A stretch of 64,000 nucleotides of DNA from Methanosphaerula subterraneus (lineage in GTDB: Archaea; Halobacteriota; Methanomicrobia; Methanomicrobiales; Methanospirillaceae), in the NCBI RefSeq assembly GCF_052055875.1, contig NZ_CP170508.1, positions 1,922,001 to 1,986,000 of the forward strand, in the 5' to 3' direction. Positions 7,446 to 15,664 of the stretch are shown here, piece by piece. Under the pieces are notes generated by a model that saw only the letters and a list, made by a program, of their open reading frames with translations, was not told the origin of the DNA and ran no database searches. How positions within the stretch are numbered: position 1 is the first letter of the stretch; every line of letters begins with the position of its first letter. Both the position numbers and the translations under genes were made by a program.

Positions 7446-8612
7446 CCGTTCCCTGGCGGTCGCACAGTACTCTGGGGAGATGTCGACCCCGATGAACCTC
7501 CGCTGTAGTCGCCGGGCGACCAGCGTGGTGGTGCCGGCCCCGTTGAACGGGTCGAGGATCAGATCCCCCCGGTAGGTGAAGAGCTTCAGGGCCCGTTCGA
7601 CCAGTTCCTCGGGGAACATCGCCGGGTGATGGTACCGCTTCATCTGCCGTTCAGGCCCGATCGACCACCTGGCCACCACCCAGGCCTTGAACTCGTCGGC
7701 AGTGATATCGATCTGCTCCCGCTTGCCGGGCTTTTTCAGATCCCCTTTTGAAAAGATCTCGATAAACTCCCAGGTGTACTTCAGGTACGGGGCCGACGGG
7801 CTCTTCCAGGAGCCCCAGGCCGTGTACTTGCAGTTGTAGTTGTTCTTCTCCCAGAGGATCTCTCCTTTCCAGATCATCCGTCGTCCGAGCAGGTGCTGCG
7901 AGATCAGGTGATGGGTCGGGATGTTGTCGGAGAAGAGCGGCTGGATGTTGACCAGGCACCGGCCGCCGAACTTCAGCACCCGGACACACTGGTCCAGGAT
8001 TGAGAAGAGTTTGCTGAAGTAATCCTCCCAGTGCTGCCCGTCGTCCCCTCCCCGGTACGAGAGGCCGAAGTTGTACGGCGGCGAGGTGAGCACCAGGTCC
8101 ACACAGTTGTCAGGCAGGCGCGCGAGCACCTCCTCACTATCCCCGCAGACGATCGAGTCCACCGGAACGCCGGAGAGGCGGTTCTCCTCTCTGCTGAACT
8201 GGTGGTCTCCCATATAAAAACAACCTCCCCGCCGTCGTACCTTCTCGCTCCGCCCGATCACCCTTCGTTCGGCCGTATACCCGGCATAGACCCGTTTTCC
8301 ATCGTGGATGGAGTAGCTGGTCTGCCGGTCCACCAGATCGGCCAGCTCCCGGAGCACTTCTACGGCCCCGGAGAGGGAATTCTCCCAAAAGGCACCACCG
8401 ATCACCTGGATCCGATCGCGGAGCTGACCCGGGGTGAGGGCATGCAGGTGACAGATCAGGGAGATGCCGGTCAGGGAGAGGGAGAGGTCCCCGGGTTTGA
8501 ACCCTGCACCGACCTTCCTTACCAGAGCGGACCCCTCCGGTGAGAGCGGCGCCTTCAGTGGGACCACGATCACCCTGTACCGATCGTTCTGCAGGTCAGG
8601 TGTCGACGCCAT
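7431..8612 (-). CDS. Site-specific DNA methyltransferase (N4/N6, beta-type order) with an N-terminal extension
   Basis: 393 residues. The catalytic motif IV is LTSPPYNFG (around residue 185) and the SAM motif I LDPFNGAGTTTLVA is near the C-terminus, so motif IV precedes motif I. TSPPY favours N4-cytosine methylation. Target recognition probably lies between (residues ~200-330). The first ~150 residues precede the methylase core and have no domain I recognise; they include a GDLSLSLTGISLICHLH stretch. No restriction endonuclease is next to it, so it looks like an orphan methylase. Convergent, slightly overlapping end with the upstream SAM methyltransferase gene. Confidence 0.88.
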   Translation of the reverse strand: MASTPDLQNDRYRVIVVPLKAPLSPEGSALVRKVGAGFKPGDLSLSLTGISLICHLHALTPGQLRDRIQVIGGAFWENSLSGAVEVLRELADLVDRQTSYSIHDGKRVYAGYTAERRVIGRSEKVRRRGGCFYMGDHQFSREENRLSGVPVDSIVCGDSEEVLARLPDNCVDLVLTSPPYNFGLSYRGGDDGQHWEDYFSKLFSILDQCVRVLKFGGRCLVNIQPLFSDNIPTHHLISQHLLGRRMIWKGEILWEKNNYNCKYTAWGSWKSPSAPYLKYTWEFIEIFSKGDLKKPGKREQIDITADEFKAWVVARWSIGPERQMKRYHHPAMFPEELVERALKLFTYRGDLILDPFNGAGTTTLVARRLQRRFIGVDISPEYCATARERLENR

Positions 8613-8700
8613 CCTGCCTGCATCTGGGGGTCAGAAGATATGAAACACTGCCCGGCAGAAGAGACCGGCAGAGGTTGTGCGAAAAAAGAGGAAAGACCGC

Positions 8701-9867
8701 TCAGGCCCGCTGGTGGGCTTCGATGAAGAGACCGATCCTTCTGACCGCTTCGGTCAGGTCCGGGCGTGAGACCGCGTACGCGCAGCGGATATGGCCGGCC
8801 CCGCCGGCCCCGAAGACCGAACCGGGGACGACGGCCACATGCTGCTCATGCAGCAGCTGCTCTGCGAAATCCTCGTCAGAGAGGCCGGTGGAGGCGATCG
8901 ACGGGAACGCATAGAACGCACCCTCTGGGAGGTGACAGTGGAGGCCGATGTTGTTCAGCCCCTCGACGAAGAGGTTCCGCCGCTGGCGATACTCCTTGAT
9001 CATCCCGTCCTTCTCCTCCTCTGCAGACCTGATAGCCTCGTTCGCCGCCACCTGTGCCATCACCGGGGCGCAGAGCATCACGTACTGGTGGATCTTGAGG
9101 GCCGCATCGCAGAGATCCTCGGGGGCGCAGAGGTACCCGAGCCGCCACCCGGTCATCGCATAGGCCTTGGAGAAACCGTTCAGCGTGATCGTCCGCTCCC
9201 AGAGGTCGCCGACCGTGGCCGGCGGGACATGCGTCCCTTCATAGGTCAGCTCGGCATAGACCTCGTCGCTGATCAGGATCAGGTCATGGTCGGTGACCAG
9301 GTCGGCGATCGCTTTGTAGTCTGACCTGGTCATCACGGCCCCGGTCGGGTTGGTCGGGAAGTTGATGATCAGGGCCTTGGACTTCTGTGTGATCGCCTCG
9401 GCGAGGATATCGGGGTTCAGCTTGAAGCGGTCTACCTCCCTGCACTCCACCGGCACCGGGACTCCACCGGTCAGGGTCACGCAGGGGGCGTACGAGACAT
9501 AGCTCGGCTCTGCGATCAGCACCTCGTCGCCCGGGTCGACGATCGCCCGGACCGCGATATCGACCCCTTCACTCACCCCGGTGGTGATGACCATCTCCTG
9601 GTCGGGGTTGTACCGGAGGGCGTGCCTCTGCTCCATTCGTGCAGCGAGGGCCTCGCGGAGGGACTGGAGCCCCCGATTCGAGGTGTACGAGGTCTTCCCC
9701 TGCTCGATCGAATAGATCGAGGCCTCGCAGATGTTCCAGGGGGTCACAAAGTCGGGCTCGCCGACCCCAAGCGAGATCACCTCGTCCATTGTCTGGACGA
9801 TGTCAAAGAACTTCCTGATCCCCGAGGGGGGGATCACCCGGGCCCGTTCAGATATCCGATTCTTCAT
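8701..9867 (-). CDS. PLP-dependent aminotransferase, class I/II
   Basis: 388 residues, fold type I. The PLP lysine is in NGFSKAYAMTGWRLGY; INFPTNPTGAVM and the pyridine-contacting ISDEVYAEL are also present. Likely substrates are aspartate, alanine or aromatic amino acids; this cannot be settled by motif. It is the last gene of a leftward cdc6-lrp-aminotransferase run, nine bases after an Lrp/AsnC-type regulator, a pairing that suggests amino-acid-responsive control. An aspartate-type aminotransferase is needed to turn cysteate into sulfopyruvate in coenzyme M synthesis, but nothing here ties this gene to that step. Confidence 0.9.
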   Translation of the reverse strand: MKNRISERARVIPPSGIRKFFDIVQTMDEVISLGVGEPDFVTPWNICEASIYSIEQGKTSYTSNRGLQSLREALAARMEQRHALRYNPDQEMVITTGVSEGVDIAVRAIVDPGDEVLIAEPSYVSYAPCVTLTGGVPVPVECREVDRFKLNPDILAEAITQKSKALIINFPTNPTGAVMTRSDYKAIADLVTDHDLILISDEVYAELTYEGTHVPPATVGDLWERTITLNGFSKAYAMTGWRLGYLCAPEDLCDAALKIHQYVMLCAPVMAQVAANEAIRSAEEEKDGMIKEYRQRRNLFVEGLNNIGLHCHLPEGAFYAFPSIASTGLSDEDFAEQLLHEQHVAVVPGSVFGAGGAGHIRCAYAVSRPDLTEAVRRIGLFIEAHQRA

Positions 9868-9876
9868 ATCGACGCC

Positions 9877-10368
9877 TCAGAACGAGAACGGGATCCGGTC
9901 GTCGGTCTCGCGGGTGAAGAGAACAGTGCCGTTCTCTTTGTACGACTTCATGATGATATGCGTCGCCGTCTCACGGATCTGATCCATCGTCGCGATCCGT
10001 TCGGAGACGAACCGGGCCACCTCCTGCATATTCCTGCCGGTCACCTGGAGCTGCAGATCATAGGTGCCGGTGATCAGCCGCATCGACCGGACCTGCTTGA
10101 ACCGAGAGATCCGCTCTGCCAGCCGGTCGTACCCGAAGTCTCGCTCAGGGCTGACTTTCAGCTCAATGATCGCAGAAACCTCGCCGTTGCCGGTCCGTTC
10201 CCAGTCGATCACCGCCGAGTACTTCCTGATCACCCCGACCTCTTCAAGGGCCTTCATCCGGGCGGTGACCTCCTCTGCTGTTGTTTCGAGCATCGTTGCA
10301 AGTTCTTCCACTGCTATCCTGCTGTCCTCCTCCAGCAGATGGAGGAGGTCACGGTCTGTCTGGTCCAT
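9877..10368 (-). CDS. Lrp/AsnC family transcriptional regulator
   Basis: 163 residues: an N-terminal winged HTH (MDQTDRDLLHLLEEDSRIAVEELATML) and a C-terminal RAM-like effector domain (VRSMRLITGTYDLQLQVTG). The start chosen is the ATG preceded by AGGTGA at good distance; a GTG nine bases earlier overlaps the cdc6 stop (GTGA) and is an alternative. The gene follows cdc6 directly and precedes the aminotransferase, so it probably regulates the latter or its own operon in response to an amino acid. Confidence 0.9.
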   Translation of the reverse strand: MDQTDRDLLHLLEEDSRIAVEELATMLETTAEEVTARMKALEEVGVIRKYSAVIDWERTGNGEVSAIIELKVSPERDFGYDRLAERISRFKQVRSMRLITGTYDLQLQVTGRNMQEVARFVSERIATMDQIRETATHIIMKSYKENGTVLFTRETDDRIPFSF

Positions 10369-10373
10369 GATAA

Positions 10374-11678
10374 TCACCTAAATGTCTGTTTCAGCCAGGT
10401 GCGATCCATCTGTCCGAGCCCCTGTTCCGTGAGCCGCGGGTCCTTCTGGATCACCTCCTGGATCTTGGTCGAGTTTGCATCGAACCACATCTCTTTGGTC
10501 CGGCCGTACCTGCCGCGGGAGACCACCCGGGTGTTGATCACCCCGAGCATGTTCAGCTCTGAGATCAGGTCGGTGATCCGCCGGTTGGTCAAGACATCGA
10601 GCTCCAGATGGCAGGCCAGCTCCTGATAGACCCTGCAGACCTCCCCACTGGTGAAGATCAGATGCCCGAGCTGTTCAAGGAGGAGCATCGAGTAGAGCAC
10701 CACCTTGGACTGCGTCGGCAGGGTCGAGATACACTCGATCATCGAGTCGGTCTCGATCTTGGCCTGCGCACTCTTGACATGGCTCTCGGCCACCTTATCA
10801 GCCTCCTCGCGCTCGGCGAGCTCGCCGGAGATCCGAAGCAGGTCGAGTGCACGGCGTGCATCACCGTGCTCCTGGGCGGCCAAGGCCGCACAGAGCGGGA
10901 TCACCCCTTCATCGAGCGCCTCGAGGACGAAAGCCTTCTCGGCACGCTGCTGGAGAATGTCGCAGAGCTGCGGGGCATTGTACGGGGGAAAGACGATCTC
11001 CTCCTCTGAGAGAGAGGAGAGGACCCGCGGGTCCAGAAAATCCTTAAAGCTGAGATCGTTGGAGATGCCGATGATACAGACCCGGGAGCTGTGGAGATCA
11101 GAGTTGATCCTGGTCAGGTTGTAGAGGGTGTCGTCCCCGCTCTTCTTGACCAGCTTGTCGATCTCATCGAGGACGATCACCAGCACACCGCCGCGTGCCT
11201 CGAGCTGGTTCTTGAGCTCCATATACACCTGGTCGGTCGGCCACCCGGTCATCGGAATATGGGGTCTGAGCTTGTCCGAAGGGGTCGCATCAGGCCTCTC
11301 GATATCTTTGGCGATCTGAGCCAGCACCCGGTACTGGGTGTCGATCACTTCACAGTTGATATGTACCACCGCACAGGTGGCCACATTCTGACTGGATGCA
11401 TTTTCAAGCTCTGAACCCACATATCGGACACTTGCGGTTTTCCCGGTGCCGGTTTTTCCATAGATCAGAATGTTTGAGGGGGTCTCGTTACGAAGGGAGG
11501 GTGCCAGAATGGAGGCGATCTCATCGATCTGGGGCATACGGTGAGGCAGGATATGAGGGCGGTACGAATGCCTGAGAACCTCCCTGTTCTTGAAAATTTT
11601 ATTCCGATCAGTCAGATACTTCTTGAAAAGCCCCATTGATCTGGTCTGATCGCATTCTTCTTCAGGCATCTCGTTCAC
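10374..11678 (-). CDS. cdc6: Orc1/Cdc6 replication initiator
   Basis: 434 residues. AAA+ ATPase with Walker A YGKTGTGKTASV, Walker B VLVIVLDEIDKL and a sensor region (ISNDLSFKDFLDPRV), then a C-terminal winged helix (ITDLISELNMLGVINTRVVSRG). It binds origin recognition boxes and loads MCM. The intergenic region just upstream has four such boxes, so this is the initiator of a neighbouring origin. The start used is GTG (VNEMPEEE); the ATG three codons later or the ATG giving MGLFKKYLTDR are alternatives. The AT-rich stretch CTTAATAGAAAC about 30 bases upstream could be its TATA box. Overlaps the Lrp gene region at its end. Confidence 0.95.
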   Translation of the reverse strand: MNEMPEEECDQTRSMGLFKKYLTDRNKIFKNREVLRHSYRPHILPHRMPQIDEIASILAPSLRNETPSNILIYGKTGTGKTASVRYVGSELENASSQNVATCAVVHINCEVIDTQYRVLAQIAKDIERPDATPSDKLRPHIPMTGWPTDQVYMELKNQLEARGGVLVIVLDEIDKLVKKSGDDTLYNLTRINSDLHSSRVCIIGISNDLSFKDFLDPRVLSSLSEEEIVFPPYNAPQLCDILQQRAEKAFVLEALDEGVIPLCAALAAQEHGDARRALDLLRISGELAEREEADKVAESHVKSAQAKIETDSMIECISTLPTQSKVVLYSMLLLEQLGHLIFTSGEVCRVYQELACHLELDVLTNRRITDLISELNMLGVINTRVVSRGRYGRTKEMWFDANSTKIQEVIQKDPRLTEQGLGQMDRTWLKQTFR

Positions 11679-11743
11679 TGGAATCTGTACATTAGCTATC
11701 TGTTTCTATTAAGATGATCCCTTTTCACCTGATCACTGATCGA

Positions 11744-11765
11744 TACCCCTTTGTTTCCAGTGGAG
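11744..11765 (-). repeat. Origin recognition box 1
   Basis: On the minus strand: CTCCACTGGAAACAAAGGGG then TA. It has the dyad half TCCACTGGAAA and the G-string AAAGGGG of archaeal ORBs. Points away from cdc6's coding end toward lower coordinates. Confidence 0.85.
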
Positions 11766-11823
11766 ATCTCTTCTGCTCAGTCTGAGGGGAGCGTTTCATC
11801 CAATCGGCGTTCTGAAATTTATA

Positions 11824-11845
11824 TACCCCCTCTTTTCCACTGGAG
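11824..11845 (-). repeat. Origin recognition box 2
   Basis: Minus strand: CTCCAGTGGAAAAGAGGGGG then TA. Same length, orientation and dyad/G-string spacing as box 1, 80 bases from it. Confidence 0.8.
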
Positions 11846-11976
11846 AATCGGTGAGATCAGGATTCTGTCTGGAAACGATCTCATAATCTCCAATGTTCGA
11901 GTTCGGCTTTGAAGATCAACTGGTCGTTGGTGCTGAATTGGATGTCTGGATGTAAAAAAGCAAAAAAATGTACCCC

Positions 11977-11998
11977 CACCCCATGGTTTCCTATGGAA
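11977..11998 (-). repeat. Origin recognition box 3 (degenerate dyad)
   Basis: Minus strand: TTCCATAGGAAACCATGGGG then TG. The spacing matches boxes 1 and 2, and the G-string is extended by further G residues (GGGGTGGGGG). Confidence 0.7.
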
Positions 11999-12178
11999 CA
12001 TGAGAATACGAGATGAACTCTCTCCTCCTCTAAACATAGAATACGAGCATTGTGTAATTATACTCTTAATACTATAAATAATGATCCAGATGTAACACAG
12101 CACCGGTTGACCATGTTTGGTACTGTCAAAAGAGGCGACCAGACTCCATCTCCAGATGGTGCACCGAAGGTGGAGAAG

Positions 12179-12200
12179 CTCCAGTGGAAATAAAGGGGTA
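12179..12200 (+). repeat. Origin recognition box 4 (opposite orientation)
   Basis: Plus strand: CTCCAGTGGAAATAAAGGGG then TA, nearly identical to box 1 but inverted relative to boxes 1-3. It bounds the AT-rich core on the far side. Confidence 0.85.
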
Positions 12201-12357
12201 GGTCCCTTTCTACAAAGAACTGCCTGATTTTCGTTGCGATCACCAGATTTCAGATCCATCATCAAGAAGAAACTCTTATCTGAACTTTAATTATTTCCCA
12301 TGGAAAGAGATCGATGGAAATAAAACCTTAATACCCTCCGACTACGAGAGTTAGAAG

Positions 12358-12846
12358 ATGGATTCTGAACATATCAAAGAGGTGACGATCGAAGCAGCGG
12401 TGATCACGGTGTCGACTACACGGGACAGTGTCTCAGACTCCAGTGGCGCCCTGATCAGGGATCTGCTGACCCAGGCAGGGATCAGGATCTCCTATTATGC
12501 AGTGATCCCTGATCAGATTCCCCAGATCCGAGGGGAGTTCTTCACTGCTCTCAAAAAAGCCAACTGTATCATCTTCAATGGGGGCACAGGACTCACCCAT
12601 GATGACTGCACCATCGAAGCGATCGCTCCGTTGCTTGAGAAGAGGATGGATGGATTCGGAGAGATCTTCCGGCATCTCAGTTTGGAACAGGTCGGGACCG
12701 CAGCCATCCTCTCTCGTGCTCTTGCCGGGGTCACCTGCGGAAAGGCGATCTTCTGTATTCCAGGGTCGAACGGAGCGGTCACGCTGGCGACCTCAGAACT
12801 GATCATCCCGCAGATCCGGCATATCGTCACCCATGCGATGCGCTGA
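12358..12846 (+). CDS. moaB: MoaB/MogA-type molybdopterin adenylyltransferase
   Basis: 162 residues, the normal size of MoaB/MogA. These enzymes adenylylate molybdopterin during molybdenum or tungsten cofactor synthesis, needed for formylmethanofuran and formate dehydrogenases in methanogens. Seen: NGGTGLTHDDCTIEAIAPL (the GGTG motif) and IPGSNGAVTLA. The ATG start lies 30-40 bases after an AT-rich element (GGAAATAAAACC) that may be its TATA box and that resembles half of an origin box. The stop is directly adjacent, with no spacer, to the stop of the convergent Cgi121 gene. Confidence 0.92.
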   Translation: MDSEHIKEVTIEAAVITVSTTRDSVSDSSGALIRDLLTQAGIRISYYAVIPDQIPQIRGEFFTALKKANCIIFNGGTGLTHDDCTIEAIAPLLEKRMDGFGEIFRHLSLEQVGTAAILSRALAGVTCGKAIFCIPGSNGAVTLATSELIIPQIRHIVTHAMR

Positions 12847-13356
12847 TCAGCGGTATACTTCGAGGAGGGCGACCCGTTCGAGGACCAGCTCGCCCAGCCG
12901 GTCTTCACCGACCACGCCCAGTTCTGCTCTGGTGATCGAGAAGAGGTCCATCAGCCGGGCCTGCTTCTCCGGGGAGATCGTCTCCTCTCGGTCTGGTGTC
13001 ATGGTCAGGTGTGCAGAGAGCGCATTCCATGCCTCCAGCACCTCGGGGCAGAGGCAGACATAACAGTGGTTCTCTCCCTTATGAATCCCGAACTCTCTCC
13101 CCACCGTGCACTGCCGTGAGCCGGCGGCATAGAGGAGTGCCTCCATCTCGAACGTCCGGGCGATCATCCGCTGCTCCCTGCAGGAACGGGCTGCATGGGC
13201 GAGAGCTGCCTCTGCATGCCTCCTGCCGGCCATTTGGTCCTGGTCGAAGAGGATGATGTGGGTCGAATTTTTTTCGGCGATCGCCCGGATGGCGACGAGC
13301 AGGTCAGCGGGATCCTCGACCGTCACTACGGCCGATCGTATGCCACAGTCACTCAT
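12847..13356 (-). CDS. KEOPS complex subunit Cgi121-like
   Basis: 169 residues. The core FEMEALLYAAGSRQCTVGREFG and the end ITRAELGVVGEDRLGELVLERVALLEVYR are typical of archaeal Cgi121 (COG1617), the tRNA-binding subunit of KEOPS, which makes t6A37 on ANN-decoding tRNAs. The ATG start (MSDCGIRSAV) overlaps the end of hel308 by eight bases. An upstream in-frame ATG would extend it further into hel308. The coupling of a helicase and a KEOPS subunit recurs in other methanogens as far as I recall. Confidence 0.82.
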   Translation of the reverse strand: MSDCGIRSAVVTVEDPADLLVAIRAIAEKNSTHIILFDQDQMAGRRHAEAALAHAARSCREQRMIARTFEMEALLYAAGSRQCTVGREFGIHKGENHCYVCLCPEVLEAWNALSAHLTMTPDREETISPEKQARLMDLFSITRAELGVVGEDRLGELVLERVALLEVYR

Positions 13357-15532
13357 CGCAGCCACCAAATCCAAAGAGCGAGGTCTGTGCTTTTTTCATC
13401 TGTTCAGATGATCCCTGGAGATCGTCCTTCCGTTCCTTCGTCTGCTTCTCATCGAACTGTGAAAAGAGGGACTTCGCAACCCCTGATCCGAGGATCGAGC
13501 TGATCCTGTCGAATCCGGCCTCCTGCAGTGCAGCAGGATCGGTGATCCCGTTGTTGAAGAGCCGGCGGGCGCGGACCCGCCCGATTCCTTTCAGCCTGAC
13601 CAGCGGCAGCAGCTCGCGCCGGATCCCCTGAGAAGTGCAGATTTCAAGCTCCCGCACCGCCGGCGCCAGGTCCTCCCTGAACATCGCAGCCAGCCGGGCT
13701 GCGGCATGGATCAGCCAGGTCACATTGGTGACCGCCGCATAGAGGTCGCCGGGACCAACATCGTACCGCTCGCAGATGATCGCCTCGGGCACCTCGTCGG
13801 TATAGTCGGAGAGGAGCATCGCGGTCTTCACCGAGCGGTAGAACTGCTCGCGGTCCTCCCAGGGAACCTGCTGCCAGAGGTCGTCCCCGTGTTCATACAG
13901 GAACTTATCCAGGTACTGGAGGTCTTTGCTCTTCAGGTACAGGGCCGGCATGTCTGAGGTGCTGCAGACCACCTGCAACAGGGCTCGGTCGGAGTATCCG
14001 TCGGCCTGCAGCATCGCCCCGGAGATCGCCTCGGCGCTGAGCGGGTCGATGTATAGTCTTGAGACGAGCGCCCCGTACTCGGTCGCCTGCAGCAGGTCGC
14101 CGATCTCGGTGATCATCTCGGTCTCTGCCAGAAATTCGAGGGACTGGTCGACGATCGTATCTAGGGCTTTGGTGCTGGCATGGGTAAACCCGTAGAAGGT
14201 CTGGACCAGAAACCGGCTGAGGGCCTCCCGGTCCGCGGCGAACCCCGTCGCGATCAGCGAGAGGAGGTGCGAACAGAGAGCGCCCGACCGGGTGCACTGG
14301 GAGACGACCGGTTCGGCAGGGGCGTCGATGTAGCGCTCGAAGAGTTCCTCGATCGACTGCTCGTTCTTGGCGATCATCACGGCCTCGCCGTACGGGTCCA
14401 GGTGCGGCCGCCCGGCTCTGCCGGCCATCTGATGATACTCGCCGACCGGGATCGGGGCCATCCCCTCAGCCCCGGAGAACCGCAGCAGGTCCCTGATGAT
14501 CACCCTTCTCGCCGGCAGGTTCAGTCCGGCTGCAAGGGTGGGGGTCGAGGAGATGCACCGGATCTCGCCCTTGAGGAACCCCTCCTCGATCAGCTCCCGG
14601 AACTCGCGCCTGAGGCCGGCATGGTGGAAAGCCGATCCGGTGGCGATGCAGGCCGCGAGCACCTTCTCCTGGTCGGTGGTGGCCGATTCGAGGATCCGGG
14701 CCGCGTACTCCTCCAGAACAGGACTCTTCACCCTCTTCTTGAACGCGGCGGCGGCCCTCTTCGCGAACCCCTCGGCGTTCCGCCGGGAGTTGACGAAGAC
14801 CAGGCACTGCCCGCCCTCCTCGATCGTATCGATGCAGAGGTTCAAGTCCTCGGTCTTGGAGGGCTCTGCCACCTCCCGCTCGCCCTGGTGGAAGTGGATC
14901 TTCCCCCGGAAGAAGACCCCCTGCCGGAGGTCCACCGGCCGCCACTCGCTGGTGACGAGCCCGGCCCCGAACCAGTCAGCCAGTTTCTTCGGGTTCCCGA
15001 TGGTGGCTGAGAGGGCGATCACCTGCAGGTCCGGGATTCTGTACCGGAGCTTGGTGATCACCATCTCCAGCGTGGGGCCGCGGTCGGGCGACGCGATCAG
15101 GTGGACCTCGTCCACGACCAGCAGTGTCACCTCCCGGAGCCATGGGGTTCTGTTCCGGAGGAGCGAGTCGACCTTCTCAGAGGTGGCGATGATGATATCG
15201 TTGGCACCCAAAAATTCGTCGCGCCGGTCGAGATCTCCGGTGGAGATCCCGACCTTCACCCCCTTCCCTGAGAACTCCCGAAACTTCTCGCCAGCCAGCG
15301 CTCTGAGCGGTACGATATACAGACATTTCCCGCCATTGGCGACCTGGGCATGCATGGCCAGCTCGGCGACCAGCGTCTTGCCGCTCGCGGTCGGTATCGC
15401 CACGAGCAGACTCTTCCCGGAGAAGATCCCTTCGTCGACGCAGGCGGCCTGTGGAGGGTAAAGGTCGGTGATTCCCTTCTCTTCACAGTATGCTATGAGC
15501 GGCGCGGGCACCGGCAATGATGCTATCTTCAT
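13349..15532 (-). CDS. hel308: ATP-dependent DNA helicase Hel308
   Basis: 727 residues, superfamily 2 helicase acting at stalled forks. Motif I is VAIPTASGKTLVAELAMHA, motif II VVDEVHLI, motif III LSATIGN, and motif VI QMAGRAGRP; a ratchet domain and helix-hairpin-helix (RLKGIGRVRARRLFNNGI) follow. The very C-terminus, QTSLFGFGG, resembles a degenerate PCNA- or RPA-contact motif, in keeping with the partner-binding tail reported for some archaeal Hel308 proteins. Start ATG (MKIASLPVPAPL). It overlaps the Cgi121 gene. The 130-base region upstream carries one origin-box-like sequence. Confidence 0.95.
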   Translation of the reverse strand: MKIASLPVPAPLIAYCEEKGITDLYPPQAACVDEGIFSGKSLLVAIPTASGKTLVAELAMHAQVANGGKCLYIVPLRALAGEKFREFSGKGVKVGISTGDLDRRDEFLGANDIIIATSEKVDSLLRNRTPWLREVTLLVVDEVHLIASPDRGPTLEMVITKLRYRIPDLQVIALSATIGNPKKLADWFGAGLVTSEWRPVDLRQGVFFRGKIHFHQGEREVAEPSKTEDLNLCIDTIEEGGQCLVFVNSRRNAEGFAKRAAAAFKKRVKSPVLEEYAARILESATTDQEKVLAACIATGSAFHHAGLRREFRELIEEGFLKGEIRCISSTPTLAAGLNLPARRVIIRDLLRFSGAEGMAPIPVGEYHQMAGRAGRPHLDPYGEAVMIAKNEQSIEELFERYIDAPAEPVVSQCTRSGALCSHLLSLIATGFAADREALSRFLVQTFYGFTHASTKALDTIVDQSLEFLAETEMITEIGDLLQATEYGALVSRLYIDPLSAEAISGAMLQADGYSDRALLQVVCSTSDMPALYLKSKDLQYLDKFLYEHGDDLWQQVPWEDREQFYRSVKTAMLLSDYTDEVPEAIICERYDVGPGDLYAAVTNVTWLIHAAARLAAMFREDLAPAVRELEICTSQGIRRELLPLVRLKGIGRVRARRLFNNGITDPAALQEAGFDRISSILGSGVAKSLFSQFDEKQTKERKDDLQGSSEQMKKAQTSLFGFGGCDE

Positions 15533-15611
15533 CAGAACCCCTTTAAATCCACTGCAATTACTTCAAATACCAGTTCGCTGATCGAATAAACCTCAAAAAT
15601 TACGCTTCTCT

Positions 15612-15644
15612 CTCCAGTGGAAATAAAGCATAAATTGGGGTGGG
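15612..15644 (+). repeat. Isolated ORB-like element
   Basis: CTCCAGTGGAAATAAAGC is identical over its first 17 bases to origin box 4, but the G-string (TTGGGGTGGG) comes about ten bases late. Located between hel308 and the KH-protein gene, 3.4 kb from the origin cluster. It could be a relic, a weaker initiator site or a chance match. Confidence 0.45.
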
Positions 15645-15664
15645 ATCCGGATATCTGGTCCGGA

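Larger units (their letters stand above)
11679..12357. other. Probable chromosomal replication origin (oriC)
   Basis: A 679-base non-coding region between cdc6 and the MoaB gene, visibly richer in A+T than its surroundings. It has four copies of an ORB-like repeat of about 22 bases: three in one orientation on the cdc6 side and one in the opposite orientation on the far side. Between the inward-facing boxes lies the most AT-rich part (around 12050-12095, including TAATTATACTCTTAATAC), a candidate unwinding element. An open frame spans part of it on the minus strand, but its composition is not protein-like. Known archaeal origins have this layout: initiator gene, inverted ORBs, AT-rich core. 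Confidence 0.85.

Noticed and set aside
11819..12265. Minus-strand frame of about 148 codons in the origin region
   Set aside because: AT-rich, no protein character, and it spans several origin boxes.
12296..12330. Further origin box before MoaB (CCATGGAAAGAGATCGATGG)
   Set aside because: It has dyad-like ATGGAAA halves but no G-string, so it does not match the other four boxes.
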